Source: Thioploca ingrica
GTDB lineage: Bacteria > Pseudomonadota > Gammaproteobacteria > Beggiatoales > Beggiatoaceae
Reading direction: 5' to 3'
DNA length: 64,000 nucleotides
Assembly (NCBI GenBank): GCA_000828835.1
Contig: AP014633.1
Location: 3,286,001-3,350,000, forward strand
In this document: positions 26,004 through 35,168 of the stretch, one piece after another
Layout: each line of letters begins with the position of its first letter
Position numbering within the stretch: the first letter of the stretch is position 1
Notes under the pieces: generated by a model
Told to the model about the DNA's origin: nothing
The model's input: the letters and a program-made list of their open reading frames with translations, nothing else
The model's database searches: none
Translations under genes and position numbers: made by a program

Positions 26004-28085
26004 ATGTCAACAACGCAAGATTTACTGATTGAAATCGGTACTGAAGAATTACCTCCCAAAGCCTTACTCGGATTATCCGAAGCGTTTGCCTCTGGCATTT
26101 GTGCGGGGCTAGAACAACAACAATTAAATTATAGCGTGGCGATTCCTTTTGCTACCCCGCGGCGGTTAGCCGTTTTAGTCAAAGGGGTAGCCACTATGCA
26201 AGCGGACCGACCCACTGAAAAACGTGGTCCAGCATTAAAAGCCGCTGTTGATAAAACCGGCCAACCGACTCCAGCCGCTCTTGGCTTTGCACGTTCTTGT
26301 GGGGTTGAATTTGCAGCGCTGGAACAATTGGAAACGGATAAGGGCGCTTGGTTAATTCATCGCAGTATCCAACCCGGTAAAGCCACCGCGACTTTAGTTC
26401 CAGAAATCATTGAAACCGCTTTAGCGGCGTTACCCATTCCTAAACGGATGCGGTGGAGTAATTTACCTTTTGAATTTGTGCGCCCGGTTCATTGGATCGT
26501 GATTTTATTTGGGCAAGAAGTTATCGAAGCCAATATTTTTGGTATACCCAGTGGCCGAGAAACTCGAGGCCACCGCTTTCACTATCCGCAGCCCATTACC
26601 TTAACTCACGCTGACGAATACGCTAAAAAACTAGAAGAACCAGGCTATGTTATGGCGACTTTTGCCAATCGCCGTGAACAAATCCGCATCTTAGTGGAAG
26701 AAGCCGCCGAAGAAATTAGCGGAAAGGCAGTGATTGAGGAAGCATTACTTAACGAAGTGACTAGTTTGGTCGAATGGCCGGTGGCTATTATTGGTAGCTT
26801 TGATGAAAAATTTCTTGAAATTCCTCCAGAGGCATTAATTGCGACCATGAAAGGACATCAAAAATATTTTCATGTGGTCAATCAAGACGGTCAACTATTA
26901 CCCTGTTTCATTGCTATCAGTAATATTGAAAGCCGCTGCCCAGAATTAGTCCGCGCCGGTAATGAACGCGTCATTCGCCCCCGTTTGAGTGATGCCGCCT
27001 TCTTTTGGAAACAAGATCGGGCAAAATCACTAGAAAGTCGCTTAGAACAACTCAAAACGGTTATCTTCCAAAACAAATTAGGTAACTTATACGATAAATC
27101 CAAGCGCGTTGCTAAATTAGCCGGTCGAATTGCCCAGCAATTAGGCGCCGAGGAATTACAAGGGATCCGCGCCGCGCTATTAGCTAAGTGCGATTTGTTA
27201 ACCGAAATGGTCAACGAATTCCCCGAATTACAAGGCATTATGGGTAGCTACTATGCTCGCCATGATCAAGAAACTGAAAATGTTGCTATAGCCCTACGTG
27301 AACAATATATGCCCCGTTTTTGGGGTGATGAACTTCCCAAAACGGTATTGGGACAAGCTTTAGCCATTGCCGATAAATTGGATACCTTAATCGGTATCTT
27401 TGGAATTGGTCAACCGCCGACTGGCGATAAAGATCCCTTTGGCTTACGCCGAGCAACCATTGGCATCGTGCGGATGATGATTGAATGTCAACTGCCTTTA
27501 GACGTTAACCAATTATTAACAGAAGCGCAAGCCACTTATCCACCCAATAGCTTGCAAGCCGATGCCAGCGAACAAGTATTTGAATTCTTACTCGAACGAT
27601 TACGCGGTTACTATCAAGATAAAGGCATCAATTACGATAGCATTGATGCAGTGTTAGCCACTCGTCCCACTTCGCCGTTAGATGCTAATCGCCGGATTCT
27701 GAGTGTAGAAACCTTCCGCCAATTACCCGAAGCGATTAGCTTAGCCAGTGCCAATAAACGGATTCACAACATCTTGAAAAAAGCCGAAGAATCCTTTGAT
27801 GCACCACTGGATCCGACCTATTTCAATCATTTAGCGGAAGGCCAACTTTATGAGCAAATGGAAACGGTCAGCCAAACCATTACCCCGTTGCTACAAAGCG
27901 GTGATTACCAAGCTGCATTACAACAGTTAGCTGGTTTACGAGTAGCCGTGGATAATTTTTTTGATAATGTGTTAGTGATGGACGACGATCCCAAAGTACG
28001 GATTAACCGCTTATCTTTCTTGCAACGAATTCGGCAATTGTTTTTACAAATCGCGGATATTTCCCGCTTACAAATTGAATTATAA
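26004..28085 (+). CDS. glyS: Glycyl-tRNA synthetase beta subunit
   Basis: The 693-residue beta subunit binds tRNA-Gly and partners with GlyQ. The N-terminus LLIEIGTEELPPKAL and the central KRMRWSNLPFEFVRPVHWIV and GHRFHYPQPI segments are diagnostic. The C-terminal half contains the anticodon-binding DALR-like region (FFDNVLVMDDDPKVRINRL). The start ATG 26004 follows AAGGAGG; a GTG 21 bases upstream overlaps glyQ and is less likely. The one-base gap to glyQ implies a coupled operon. Confidence 0.97.
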   Translation: MSTTQDLLIEIGTEELPPKALLGLSEAFASGICAGLEQQQLNYSVAIPFATPRRLAVLVKGVATMQADRPTEKRGPALKAAVDKTGQPTPAALGFARSCGVEFAALEQLETDKGAWLIHRSIQPGKATATLVPEIIETALAALPIPKRMRWSNLPFEFVRPVHWIVILFGQEVIEANIFGIPSGRETRGHRFHYPQPITLTHADEYAKKLEEPGYVMATFANRREQIRILVEEAAEEISGKAVIEEALLNEVTSLVEWPVAIIGSFDEKFLEIPPEALIATMKGHQKYFHVVNQDGQLLPCFIAISNIESRCPELVRAGNERVIRPRLSDAAFFWKQDRAKSLESRLEQLKTVIFQNKLGNLYDKSKRVAKLAGRIAQQLGAEELQGIRAALLAKCDLLTEMVNEFPELQGIMGSYYARHDQETENVAIALREQYMPRFWGDELPKTVLGQALAIADKLDTLIGIFGIGQPPTGDKDPFGLRRATIGIVRMMIECQLPLDVNQLLTEAQATYPPNSLQADASEQVFEFLLERLRGYYQDKGINYDSIDAVLATRPTSPLDANRRILSVETFRQLPEAISLASANKRIHNILKKAEESFDAPLDPTYFNHLAEGQLYEQMETVSQTITPLLQSGDYQAALQQLAGLRVAVDNFFDNVLVMDDDPKVRINRLSFLQRIRQLFLQIADISRLQIEL

Positions 28086-28110
28086 AAAATTTTAGTAAAT
28101 TAAAGCGAGT

Positions 28111-28188
28111 GTAGCCTGGATGAAGCATAGCGGAATCCAGGGAAACCATAATCCTCTCCTGGATTTCACTTCGTTTCATCCAGGCTAC
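28111..28188. repeat. Long palindromic element downstream of glyS
   Basis: Perfect fourteen-base arms GTAGCCTGGATGAA (28111-28124) and TTCATCCAGGCTAC (28175-28188) enclose an inner pair (ATCCAGG and CCTGGAT) separated by about 15 bases. This two-level palindrome resembles other short non-coding dispersed palindromes in the window. It sits 25 bases after glyS and may fold in the transcript end. Confidence 0.75.
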
Positions 28189-28210
28189 TTGCTGCGTATT
28201 AGGAATTTTT

Positions 28211-28681
28211 ATGAGTAACTTAGTCGCTGAATATGAACAAGATTTTGATGCTTGGATACAACAACATATCAACTTACTTAAACAAGGTAGGGTAGAAGAA
28301 ATTGATGTTGACCACTTAATTGAGGAACTTGAAGACATGGGCAAAAGCAATCGGCGGGAATTAGTCAATCGTTTTATCCCATTAATCGCTCATTTATTGA
28401 AATGGCAATATCAGTATAAACAACTACAAGACCAATGGGTAACTTTTACGGGTGGTAGCTGGCGTGGCACGATTACTGAGCAACGTACCAAAATGACTAA
28501 ACTCTTAAAACAGAGTCCGAGTTTAAACGGTAAATTGCCAGAGGCAATACTTGACGCTTACCCTGATGCTCTAAAAGTTGCAGTGAGTGAAACCGGTTTA
28601 CCTAAGTCAACTTTTCCTAATTCTTGCCCCTATACCATTAAGCAATTGCTTGATGAGGATTTCTATCCTGAAATTTTATAA
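28211..28681 (+). CDS. DUF29 family protein
   Basis: The 156-residue protein matches the DUF29 family: YEQDFDAWIQQHINLLKQGR, then DVDHLIEELEDMGKSNRREL, WQYQYKQ and the closing FPNSCPYTIKQLLDEDFYP. DUF29 proteins are solitary, all-helical and of unknown function. They are multiplied in cyanobacteria and some large proteobacteria. It lies 22 bases after a palindromic element and has no functional neighbour. Nothing in the sequence indicates a catalytic site. Confidence 0.85.
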   Translation: MSNLVAEYEQDFDAWIQQHINLLKQGRVEEIDVDHLIEELEDMGKSNRRELVNRFIPLIAHLLKWQYQYKQLQDQWVTFTGGSWRGTITEQRTKMTKLLKQSPSLNGKLPEAILDAYPDALKVAVSETGLPKSTFPNSCPYTIKQLLDEDFYPEIL

Positions 28682-28724
28682 CTGATGATGGGGACTTTGT
28701 TTACGCTTAACGCCCCCTACGCTC

Positions 28725-28785
28725 CACTGCCATTAAGTTAAGTGGTTGGATGTTAGGACGAACACATCGGTTCGCCCTTAACTTA
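28725..28785. repeat. Dispersed repeat with ACTGCCATTAAGTTAAG motif
   Basis: The motif CACTGCCATTAAGTTAAG (about 28726-28742) is followed by the inverted CTTAACTTAAT (about 28774-28784), making eleven-base arms around a 31-base loop. The motif recurs after the palindrome at 20911-20952 and, inverted, as CCTTAACTTAATGGC near 53622. Confidence 0.6.
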
Positions 28786-28896
28786 ATAAAAACTGTACCG
28801 CTCACTTGGCTATCCGGTTGCATCAGCATAAAATGTCGTGTTACGCTACTGCTAACCCGACCTGCTTGGCTTCTTTTAGGTGATGAGGAATCTAGT

Positions 28897-29346
28897 TTAA
28901 GAAACCCCGGTAGAACCAAAACCATCCCTACCATTGGCTTCTAATTGCGCTACCCATTGAAAATTAACTTGAACAATGGGAACAAATACCATTTGACAAA
29001 TTCGTTCACCGGGATTGATAGTGAAATCAGTACTACTACGATTCCAAATCGCTATTTTAATTTCTTGGTGATAATCTGAATCAATTAAACCGACTAAATT
29101 GGCTAACACAATCCCTTGATTAACACCTAAACCAGAACGTGGCAATAACACCGCAGCCAGATTAGAATCGTGAATATCGATAGCAATACCACTCCCAATA
29201 ATTCGAGTTTCACCGGCGGGTACGGTGAGTGGTGCGGTGATACAAGCACGTAAATCAATACCGGCTGAACCAGTAGTAGAATAGGTGGGTAAAGGGATTT
29301 CTTTACCGATAAGGGAGTTAATAATCGTTGCGGTGATAGTTTTCAT
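28897..29346 (-). CDS. dut: dUTP diphosphatase
   Basis: The 149-residue enzyme hydrolyses dUTP to dUMP, keeping uracil out of DNA. Motifs of the trimeric family are visible in order: AGIDLRAC (motif 1), LPRSGLG (motif 2), GLIDSDYHQEIKIAIWN (motif 3), GERICQMVFVPI (motif 4) and the flexible C-terminal RDGFGSTG (motif 5). Motif 5 lacks one of the usual Gly residues (RGxGGFGSTG). Length is normal. It follows pilR on the same strand after 24 bases and may be its last operon member. Confidence 0.96.
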   Translation of the reverse strand: MKTITATIINSLIGKEIPLPTYSTTGSAGIDLRACITAPLTVPAGETRIIGSGIAIDIHDSNLAAVLLPRSGLGVNQGIVLANLVGLIDSDYHQEIKIAIWNRSSTDFTINPGERICQMVFVPIVQVNFQWVAQLEANGRDGFGSTGVS

Positions 29347-29370
29347 GGTTGGAATGAAGTGATTAAACGT

Positions 29371-30867
29371 TTATTTGCGGCGACCTTTTTTTTCACTTAG
29401 TCTTTTTAACCGATAGCGTAATGCACTGAAACTGATACCTAATAACTCAGCCGCTCGCGTTTTATTACCCTTCGTTTGTCTTAATGCTTTTTTAATAGTC
29501 CGTTCCTCTACATTTTTAAGCAACAACAACTTAGTGACAGAAGCATGAGATAAAGCGGGAGAAGAAACCGGTTCATCTTTTAGAACTTTCGATGCTGGAA
29601 TTTCTGATTTTAGAATTTCTGGTGCTGGAGTTTCTAGTTCTAGAATTTCTGGTGCTGAAATTTTGGGTTCTGGATCGGCTTGAAGATTTTTGGGCAACTG
29701 TAAATCGGTAGAATCAAGCTTATTGCTTTCACACAAAATCATCGCCCGTTCAATTATATTTTCTAATTCGCGTACATTCCCTGGAAAATGATATTCTTCT
29801 AATTTATGGATAAAGCCGTCAGTATAACCACCTGGGTTAATACCAGCCATTGATGAATTAAAACGCGTTAAAATATGGTCGACTAAATCCGAAATATCTT
29901 CTTTACGTTCACGCAAGGAGGGAATAGAGACTTCAATGACATTGATTCGATAAAATAAATCTTGTCTAAATTGCCCAGATTTAACTAAATTAGCTAAATC
30001 ACGATGGGTCGCACTTAAAATACGAACATTAACTGGAATCTCGGTAGTTGCACCAATCGGTCGAATTAGTTTTTCTTGAATAGCCCGTAACAATTTGACT
30101 TGCATTAACAAAGGTAATTCGGCAATTTCATCTAAAAATAAGGTGCCACCATTGGCTACTTGAAATAACCCGGGTTTGTTGGTTACCGCGCCGGTAAAGC
30201 TCCCTTTTCTATGACCAAAAAACTCTCTTTCCATTAATTCTGTCGGAATAGCACCACAGTTGACTGGTATAAAAGGCATATCGGCTCGAGGACCTAAATC
30301 ATGAATTAAACGCGCCACAACTTCTTTACCACTACCCGATTCCCCTTTGATACAAACCGGCGCTTGGCTACGAGCCAGTTTTTCAACTTGACTCCGTAGT
30401 TTTTGCATGGCAGTTGAACGACCCACTAGATTAGACAATAGATTTTGATCGGGTTTGGCCGAATCTTGTTCTGATTGAACTAACTTATTTCTCTGATAAA
30501 TTTTTGATAGCTGTAAAGCGGTCTCAGCTAAACTACGCAACTGCGGAACATCGACTGGCTTACTAATAAAATCAAATGCCCCGGTTTTAAGGGCTTGAAC
30601 AGCCGCTTCAACATTTCCATAGGCGGTGATCATCGCTACCGGGGTATCCGGATAATGTTGGACAATATGAGCTACTAACTCAATACCATTACCATCTGGT
30701 AATTGCATATCAGTCAAGCAGAAATCAAAAGTACTCTTTTGAAGCCATTTTTTAGCTTGCTTTAAATCACTCGCCGTTTGACAATCCATGTTAGGCTCTA
30801 AAGTTCTTACTGACAGTTCAAGCAAATCGGGTTCATCATCGACAACTAAGCAAAGTGGTTTTAACAT
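29371..30867 (-). CDS. pilR: NtrC-family sigma-54 response regulator, PilR-like
   Basis: The 498-residue regulator has a receiver domain with the phospho-acceptor Asp in FCLTDMQLPDG (about residue 53), an AAA+ sigma-54 activation domain (Walker A GESGSGKE, HRKGSFTGAV as the GAFTGA loop with Ser for Ala, Walker B GGTLFLDEIAELP) and a C-terminal Fis-type helix-turn-helix (GNKTRAAELLGISFSALRYR). A linker of roughly 50 residues before the helix-turn-helix contains short repeats of the form APEILxxExPA. Adjacent pilS-like kinase and PP0621-type genes support PilR, the activator of type IV pilin genes. Prepilin-like genes lie 11 kb away. Confidence 0.9.
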   Translation of the reverse strand: MLKPLCLVVDDEPDLLELSVRTLEPNMDCQTASDLKQAKKWLQKSTFDFCLTDMQLPDGNGIELVAHIVQHYPDTPVAMITAYGNVEAAVQALKTGAFDFISKPVDVPQLRSLAETALQLSKIYQRNKLVQSEQDSAKPDQNLLSNLVGRSTAMQKLRSQVEKLARSQAPVCIKGESGSGKEVVARLIHDLGPRADMPFIPVNCGAIPTELMEREFFGHRKGSFTGAVTNKPGLFQVANGGTLFLDEIAELPLLMQVKLLRAIQEKLIRPIGATTEIPVNVRILSATHRDLANLVKSGQFRQDLFYRINVIEVSIPSLRERKEDISDLVDHILTRFNSSMAGINPGGYTDGFIHKLEEYHFPGNVRELENIIERAMILCESNKLDSTDLQLPKNLQADPEPKISAPEILELETPAPEILKSEIPASKVLKDEPVSSPALSHASVTKLLLLKNVEERTIKKALRQTKGNKTRAAELLGISFSALRYRLKRLSEKKGRRK

Positions 30868-30912
30868 ATTTCATTACCCATTCAGTTTTGGTGAATAGTG
30901 CCGGATTAATAA

Positions 30913-32526
30913 CTAATCACTGATAGTTGGAAAAGTAATACGAAAACAACAACCGGTTGGCGAATGGGCGAGCAGGTGTAAAGCCGCCTGATTAGCTTCA
31001 CAAATTTCTCTAGCGAGGTATAAGCCTAAACCAGCCCCAGTGGAATTGGTTGTAAAAAAAGGTTCAAACACTTGTGCCTTAACTTCTTCGGTCATACCGG
31101 GACCATGATCACATACATCCAGGTAAGGACGCTCCGATTCTTCGCTATAACCCATTGTTAATTCAAATAATGGACTACCTTGACTATAACGTAACCCATT
31201 TTCACATAAATTGGCTAGTACCTGATAAAGATGAATCGGATCAAAACTAATCTCAAATCCAGTGTCCTTTACGTGTAAAAGAATATCGGTTGATGCCAAA
31301 CCCTGTTGACTAATTAAATCCGCTATGAAAGTTTGTAACCAAGCGGCTAGAGAAAACTGTTGACTATTGGGTGGATCACGCCGACTTAACTGCAAAACAT
31401 TTTCAATAATGGAATTGACCCGTCGGGAATTGTTCACAATAATCTGTGTCAGACGAAGATCAGCCGGAGAAATAAGCGAGGATTCCGCTAATAATTGACC
31501 AGCATGGCTAATAGCGCTTAATGGATTACGAATTTCGTGCGCAATACTAGCCGTTAGACGACCTAATGAGGCTAATTTTAATTGTTGAGCACGTTGAGTC
31601 GTCAGAGTTGCGTCTTCTAACATGATTAATAGGTTAGCACTTTTTCCCCGAGTCAATTTGATAAAACTAGCTAATAAATCAACTTCGCCAGTATCAGGGC
31701 GAAATAAAGATGACGTTGTTTGACTACTTTTTTGCCAATTTCTGACTTGTTCAGCTAATTGCGGCGCAATCGATTTCAAAAGATGTCCAGTGGGTGATTT
31801 ACTGATATGGAGTAACCGTTGTGCTGCACTATTAAATAAATGAATTTTTCCTATTCTATCAATAACAACAATGCCAGATTGAATATTTTGGACAATTTGA
31901 GCATTTAATTGTGCTAAATACTGTAGGTGAAGACCACGTTGTTTAGCGAGTGCTTCACTTATTCTAGCTCGCTTGGCTAGGATATGGGCTAAAAAAGCGG
32001 TGGTAAAAAAGCTGATTCCTAACATCCCCGCATGGGTGTACACCGTGTAAGATATCCCATAATAAATCAGTCCAACGAGAGTGACTTGAACTAACACACT
32101 TAAACTCGCCACAGCAGCAAAAAAGAAAGCGGTTCGCCCTTCAGTTAATAAACTTCCACCCGCAATCGACACAATCAACAGCATCCCTAAGCCACTATAA
32201 ACACCACCACTGGCGTGCATCAGTAGGGTAATCGCTAAAATATCTAATAAACCTTGTGCCAATACTTGAATGTGGAAAGAAGGCCAGCGGCGCTGAATAG
32301 TAAAAAAGTTCGCAAAAGCGAAACCAGAATAAAACCAACCGGTTACTAAAAATAGTCGCTCATCAAATTGTCCTAGAAAACTGGGCGAAAAATCCGCTAT
32401 GAAGGAAATAACCAGCAGAGTTGCAATCGTAAGACGATAAATATTGAATAAATAAAGTGGCTTCCAAGCCGGTACCGGGGTTTCGTCTTGAACCAGCGGT
32501 GCAGTCAGGTCAGTGTGTTCCAACAT
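30913..32526 (-). CDS. pilS: Membrane sensor histidine kinase, PilS-like
   Basis: The kinase has an N-terminal block of about six membrane helices, a PAS-like segment (QNIQSGIVVIDRIGKIHLFN), a HisKA domain with the phosphorylated His in LTASIAHEIRNPLSAI, and a HATPase domain with NLCENGLRYS, DHGPGMT and GAGLGLYLAREI. This is the PilS layout. I choose ATG 32526, giving 537 residues, which overlaps the stop of the upstream zinc-ribbon gene; a longer start at 32580 would lie deep in that gene. PilR follows 45 bases downstream. It would sense membrane pilin levels by analogy with Pseudomonas. Confidence 0.9.
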   Translation of the reverse strand: MLEHTDLTAPLVQDETPVPAWKPLYLFNIYRLTIATLLVISFIADFSPSFLGQFDERLFLVTGWFYSGFAFANFFTIQRRWPSFHIQVLAQGLLDILAITLLMHASGGVYSGLGMLLIVSIAGGSLLTEGRTAFFFAAVASLSVLVQVTLVGLIYYGISYTVYTHAGMLGISFFTTAFLAHILAKRARISEALAKQRGLHLQYLAQLNAQIVQNIQSGIVVIDRIGKIHLFNSAAQRLLHISKSPTGHLLKSIAPQLAEQVRNWQKSSQTTSSLFRPDTGEVDLLASFIKLTRGKSANLLIMLEDATLTTQRAQQLKLASLGRLTASIAHEIRNPLSAISHAGQLLAESSLISPADLRLTQIIVNNSRRVNSIIENVLQLSRRDPPNSQQFSLAAWLQTFIADLISQQGLASTDILLHVKDTGFEISFDPIHLYQVLANLCENGLRYSQGSPLFELTMGYSEESERPYLDVCDHGPGMTEEVKAQVFEPFFTTNSTGAGLGLYLAREICEANQAALHLLAHSPTGCCFRITFPTISD

Positions 32527-32779
32527 AGCCTTTTTGTTGGGCAGCACGTTGATGAGCTTCACAACAAAAATAAGCTTCACCGAACTGAAGCGCTTCTTCT
32601 TTGGGAAGGTATAAATGACAATGATGACAACGCACCATCATCGTCGTTTTCTGTGGAGTCAGCGGCGGTGAAGCCTGGTTATTTTGCTGATTGGCTAACA
32701 CTCGATGATGCCAGCTTTGAGCTAATCGCCATATAATCCACAAGAGCACTAACAGTAGAATAGAACGTATCGATATCAT
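32510..32779 (-). CDS. PP0621-family small zinc-ribbon membrane protein
   Basis: The 89-residue protein has one N-terminal membrane helix (SILLLVLLWIIWRLA) and a C-terminal knuckle with CHHCHLYLPKEEAL followed by FCCEAHQ, giving four Cys/His ligands for zinc. PP0621-type proteins are typically encoded just before pilS in gammaproteobacteria, which fits this position and supports the PilSR call. It overlaps the pilS start by 17 bases and follows nusB by 9 bases. Function is not established. Confidence 0.8.
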   Translation of the reverse strand: MISIRSILLLVLLWIIWRLAQSWHHRVLANQQNNQASPPLTPQKTTMMVRCHHCHLYLPKEEALQFGEAYFCCEAHQRAAQQKGYVGTH

Positions 32780-32788
32780 AAGTGTAGG

Positions 32789-33250
32789 CTAACTATGAGC
32801 AACCAATTGATTAGTTTTTAATTGGTGATGAGCTAATTTATCTAGAATACCATTGATATATTTGTGACTTTGTTCAGCGCCAAAGCGTTTAGCTAATTCC
32901 ACGGCTTCATTAATGACTACCTTAAAAGGAACATCTTGACAATAGGTTAATTCATAGCATCCTATTCGTAATATTGCAAGCTCAATGGGATCCAATTGTG
33001 CAATGTGACGATCCAGGAAGGGAGTAAAAGCGGCATCTAACTGGTTAACGTACTTAGGAATATTATGTAATAATTTTTGAAAATAAGGGATATCCACTTT
33101 ACCCATCTCTTGTTCTTCAAAAAACTGCGTTTCAATGACTTGAGTAGATTGTCCAGTAAATTGCCATTGGTATAAGGCTTGTAAAGTTCGTTGGCGTGCT
33201 GCACTACGCGCATAAGGAGAAAATTTTTCTCTTTCTATCGAATTATTCAT
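32789..33250 (-). CDS. nusB: Transcription antitermination factor NusB
   Basis: The 153-residue all-helical protein shows ARSAARQRTLQALYQWQ at the N-terminus and IAQLDPIELAILRIGCYEL and PFKVVINEAVELAKRFG in the second half, all diagnostic of NusB. NusB binds boxA RNA with NusE to support rRNA antitermination. It follows ribH after 91 bases on the same strand, the standard ribBA-ribH-nusB arrangement. Length is slightly above the E. coli protein (139) because of an N-terminal extension. Confidence 0.96.
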   Translation of the reverse strand: MNNSIEREKFSPYARSAARQRTLQALYQWQFTGQSTQVIETQFFEEQEMGKVDIPYFQKLLHNIPKYVNQLDAAFTPFLDRHIAQLDPIELAILRIGCYELTYCQDVPFKVVINEAVELAKRFGAEQSHKYINGILDKLAHHQLKTNQLVAHS

Positions 33251-33341
33251 ACTGTTTATTTTTCTCGAAAAAGTGAACTAAGATTATTGAGGCTGGTATT
33301 GTTTTAAGAAAAAATTTTCCTCAAACCAACAACGGGATTTT

Positions 33342-33818
33342 TTAGGAAAGGGATTCTAACTGCCGTAATAGGCTGACCATTTCAAGTGCTGATAGGGCTG
33401 CGTCGGCGCCTTTATTCCCCGCTTTAGTACCGGCACGTTCAATGGCTTGTTCAATCGTATCGACGGTGAGTACTCCAAAAGTAACCGGGACATTATATTG
33501 CAAAGCAATCTGAGCCAGACCCTTAGAACACGCGCCAGCCACATAATCAAAATGGGGTGTACCACCTCGAATAATAGCGCCAATGGCAATAATAGCAACA
33601 TACTTGTTGCTTGCGGCTAAACGTTGAGTGGCTAAGGGTAATTCAATGGCACCCGGCACTTTCACCACCGTAATCTGATGGTCTGCTACACCATGCTGCT
33701 TTAAAGTTCCTAACGCACCACTCAGTAAACTCTCGACAATAAAACTGTTAAAACGACTGGCCACAATAGCATAGGGGCCATCACCCTGAGTTAAATGACC
33801 TTCAATAAAGGTTATCAT
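33342..33818 (-). CDS. ribH: 6,7-dimethyl-8-ribityllumazine synthase
   Basis: The 158-residue enzyme condenses the pyrimidine and butanone-phosphate precursors to lumazine, the penultimate step of riboflavin synthesis. Visible motifs are [50 protein letters not shown] with the catalytic His, and [17 protein letters not shown]. The ATG overlaps the ribBX stop by four bases, implying coupling, and nusB follows. Confidence 0.97.
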   Translation of the reverse strand: MITFIEGHLTQGDGPYAIVASRFNSFIVESLLSGALGTLKQHGVADHQITVVKVPGAIELPLATQRLAASNKYVAIIAIGAIIRGGTPHFDYVAGACSKGLAQIALQYNVPVTFGVLTVDTIEQAIERAGTKAGNKGADAALSALEMVSLLRQLESLS

Positions 33819-34939
33819 GGATTGGGTTTCTCATTATAAATGTAATCAATCACTTCCAGTCCAAAGCCGGAAATGGCATGCATCTTTTTAGGTGCACTCA
33901 GGACTCGCATTTTACGTATCCCTAAATCTGACAGAATTTGTGCGCCTAGACCGTGAGTACGTAATTCATTGGTGGGTGGTTGTGCGGGTAAATCTTCTCC
34001 TTGATCTTGGCGACAGTAATGCAAGATACGATTAACCAACAGCTTAGATTCCTCTTGTTGCTCAAGGATTACCACGACTCCACAGGCCTCTTGTGCAATT
34101 CTTCGTAACGCTTCACGTAATGGCCAACCACATTCTTCGCGGACACTGGCGGTTAAATCACACAACGCATTGCGAATATGCACGCGGACTAAAATCGGTT
34201 CATTCGATTGAATTTCACCTTTGACCAAGGCAAAATGTAACACATCATCAATCGTATCTTGGTAAGCAACCAGTTTAAAGTCGCCAAATTCAGTTGGCCA
34301 TCGACAACTGGTTACCCGTTCGATGGTTTTTTCATGTTCAACTCGAAAGCGAATCAAATCAGCAATGGTTCCGATTTTCAAGTTATGTTGTTGAGCAAAA
34401 ACTTCCAAATCGGGACGCCGAGCCATGTTACCATCTTCATTTAAAATTTCCACAATAGCCGCCGCCGGTTCTAATCCGGCTAAGCGAGCTAAATCGCAAC
34501 CGGCTTCGGTATGTCCGGCACGCCGCAGGACCCCACCGGGTTGTGCCATGATAGGAAATATATGTCCCGGTTGTACGAGATCAGAAGGTTTAGCATTGGG
34601 TGCAACTGCCGTGCGAATCGTTACAGTTCTGTCTGCTGCCGAAATACCGGTAGTGACACCTTTCGCTGCTTCAATTGATACGGTAAAATTGGTTCCATTC
34701 GGCGCGCGACTATCATTAACCATCAGGGGGAGTTGTAATTGTCGACACCGTTCTCGAGTCAAGGTTAAGCAAATTAATCCTCGCCCATAACGGGCCATAA
34801 AGTTAATATCTTCGGCCCGGACTTGGGTGGCCGCCATAATTAAATCACCTTCATTTTCACGGTCTTCATCATCCATGAGGATGACCATTTTACCTTGCCG
34901 AATATCAGTAATAATTTCTTCTATTGTGTTAAAGGACAT
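33815..34939 (-). CDS. ribB: RibBX: DHBP synthase fused to a degenerate GTP cyclohydrolase II-like domain
   Basis: The N-terminal half is 3,4-dihydroxy-2-butanone-4-phosphate synthase ([12 protein letters not shown] acidic loop; [16 protein letters not shown]). The C-terminal half has the GTP cyclohydrolase II fold, but two of three zinc Cys are replaced. Aligning [20 protein letters not shown] with the E. coli RibA segment puts Asn and Glu at two positions, and only the last Cys remains. This matches the RibBX form known in gammaproteobacteria, where the second domain lacks cyclohydrolase activity, so a separate ribA is expected elsewhere. It overlaps ribH by four bases. No FMN riboswitch is recognisable upstream. 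Confidence 0.92.
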   Translation of the reverse strand: MSFNTIEEIITDIRQGKMVILMDDEDRENEGDLIMAATQVRAEDINFMARYGRGLICLTLTRERCRQLQLPLMVNDSRAPNGTNFTVSIEAAKGVTTGISAADRTVTIRTAVAPNAKPSDLVQPGHIFPIMAQPGGVLRRAGHTEAGCDLARLAGLEPAAAIVEILNEDGNMARRPDLEVFAQQHNLKIGTIADLIRFRVEHEKTIERVTSCRWPTEFGDFKLVAYQDTIDDVLHFALVKGEIQSNEPILVRVHIRNALCDLTASVREECGWPLREALRRIAQEACGVVVILEQQEESKLLVNRILHYCRQDQGEDLPAQPPTNELRTHGLGAQILSDLGIRKMRVLSAPKKMHAISGFGLEVIDYIYNEKPNP

Positions 34940-35168
34940 AGTCAGCTAACTTAATTTACAGAATTAGCAAAACTTAAAATTTTATCACAAGGTTATCCCG
35001 TTTTTAACTATTAAAAGATAATTATTTTCTATACCGGTCAAAATGGGCTTGACTAAGCACTAGAAGCCCTTTTGTTTACTTGTCAACCCAGATAGGGTGC
35101 GTTATGCTACATTAATGCACTAAAAATTCATTGTAATTTGATTAACTTATTTTTTTACCGGCTTACCA

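Noticed and set aside
28707-28944. Open frames on both strands between DUF29 and dut
   Set aside because: They run through a repeat and into dut in another frame, with no ribosome site or family features.
34940-35168. Search for an FMN riboswitch upstream of ribBX
   Set aside because: The conserved loop sequences of the FMN element are not visible, and the leader is short and A/T-rich.
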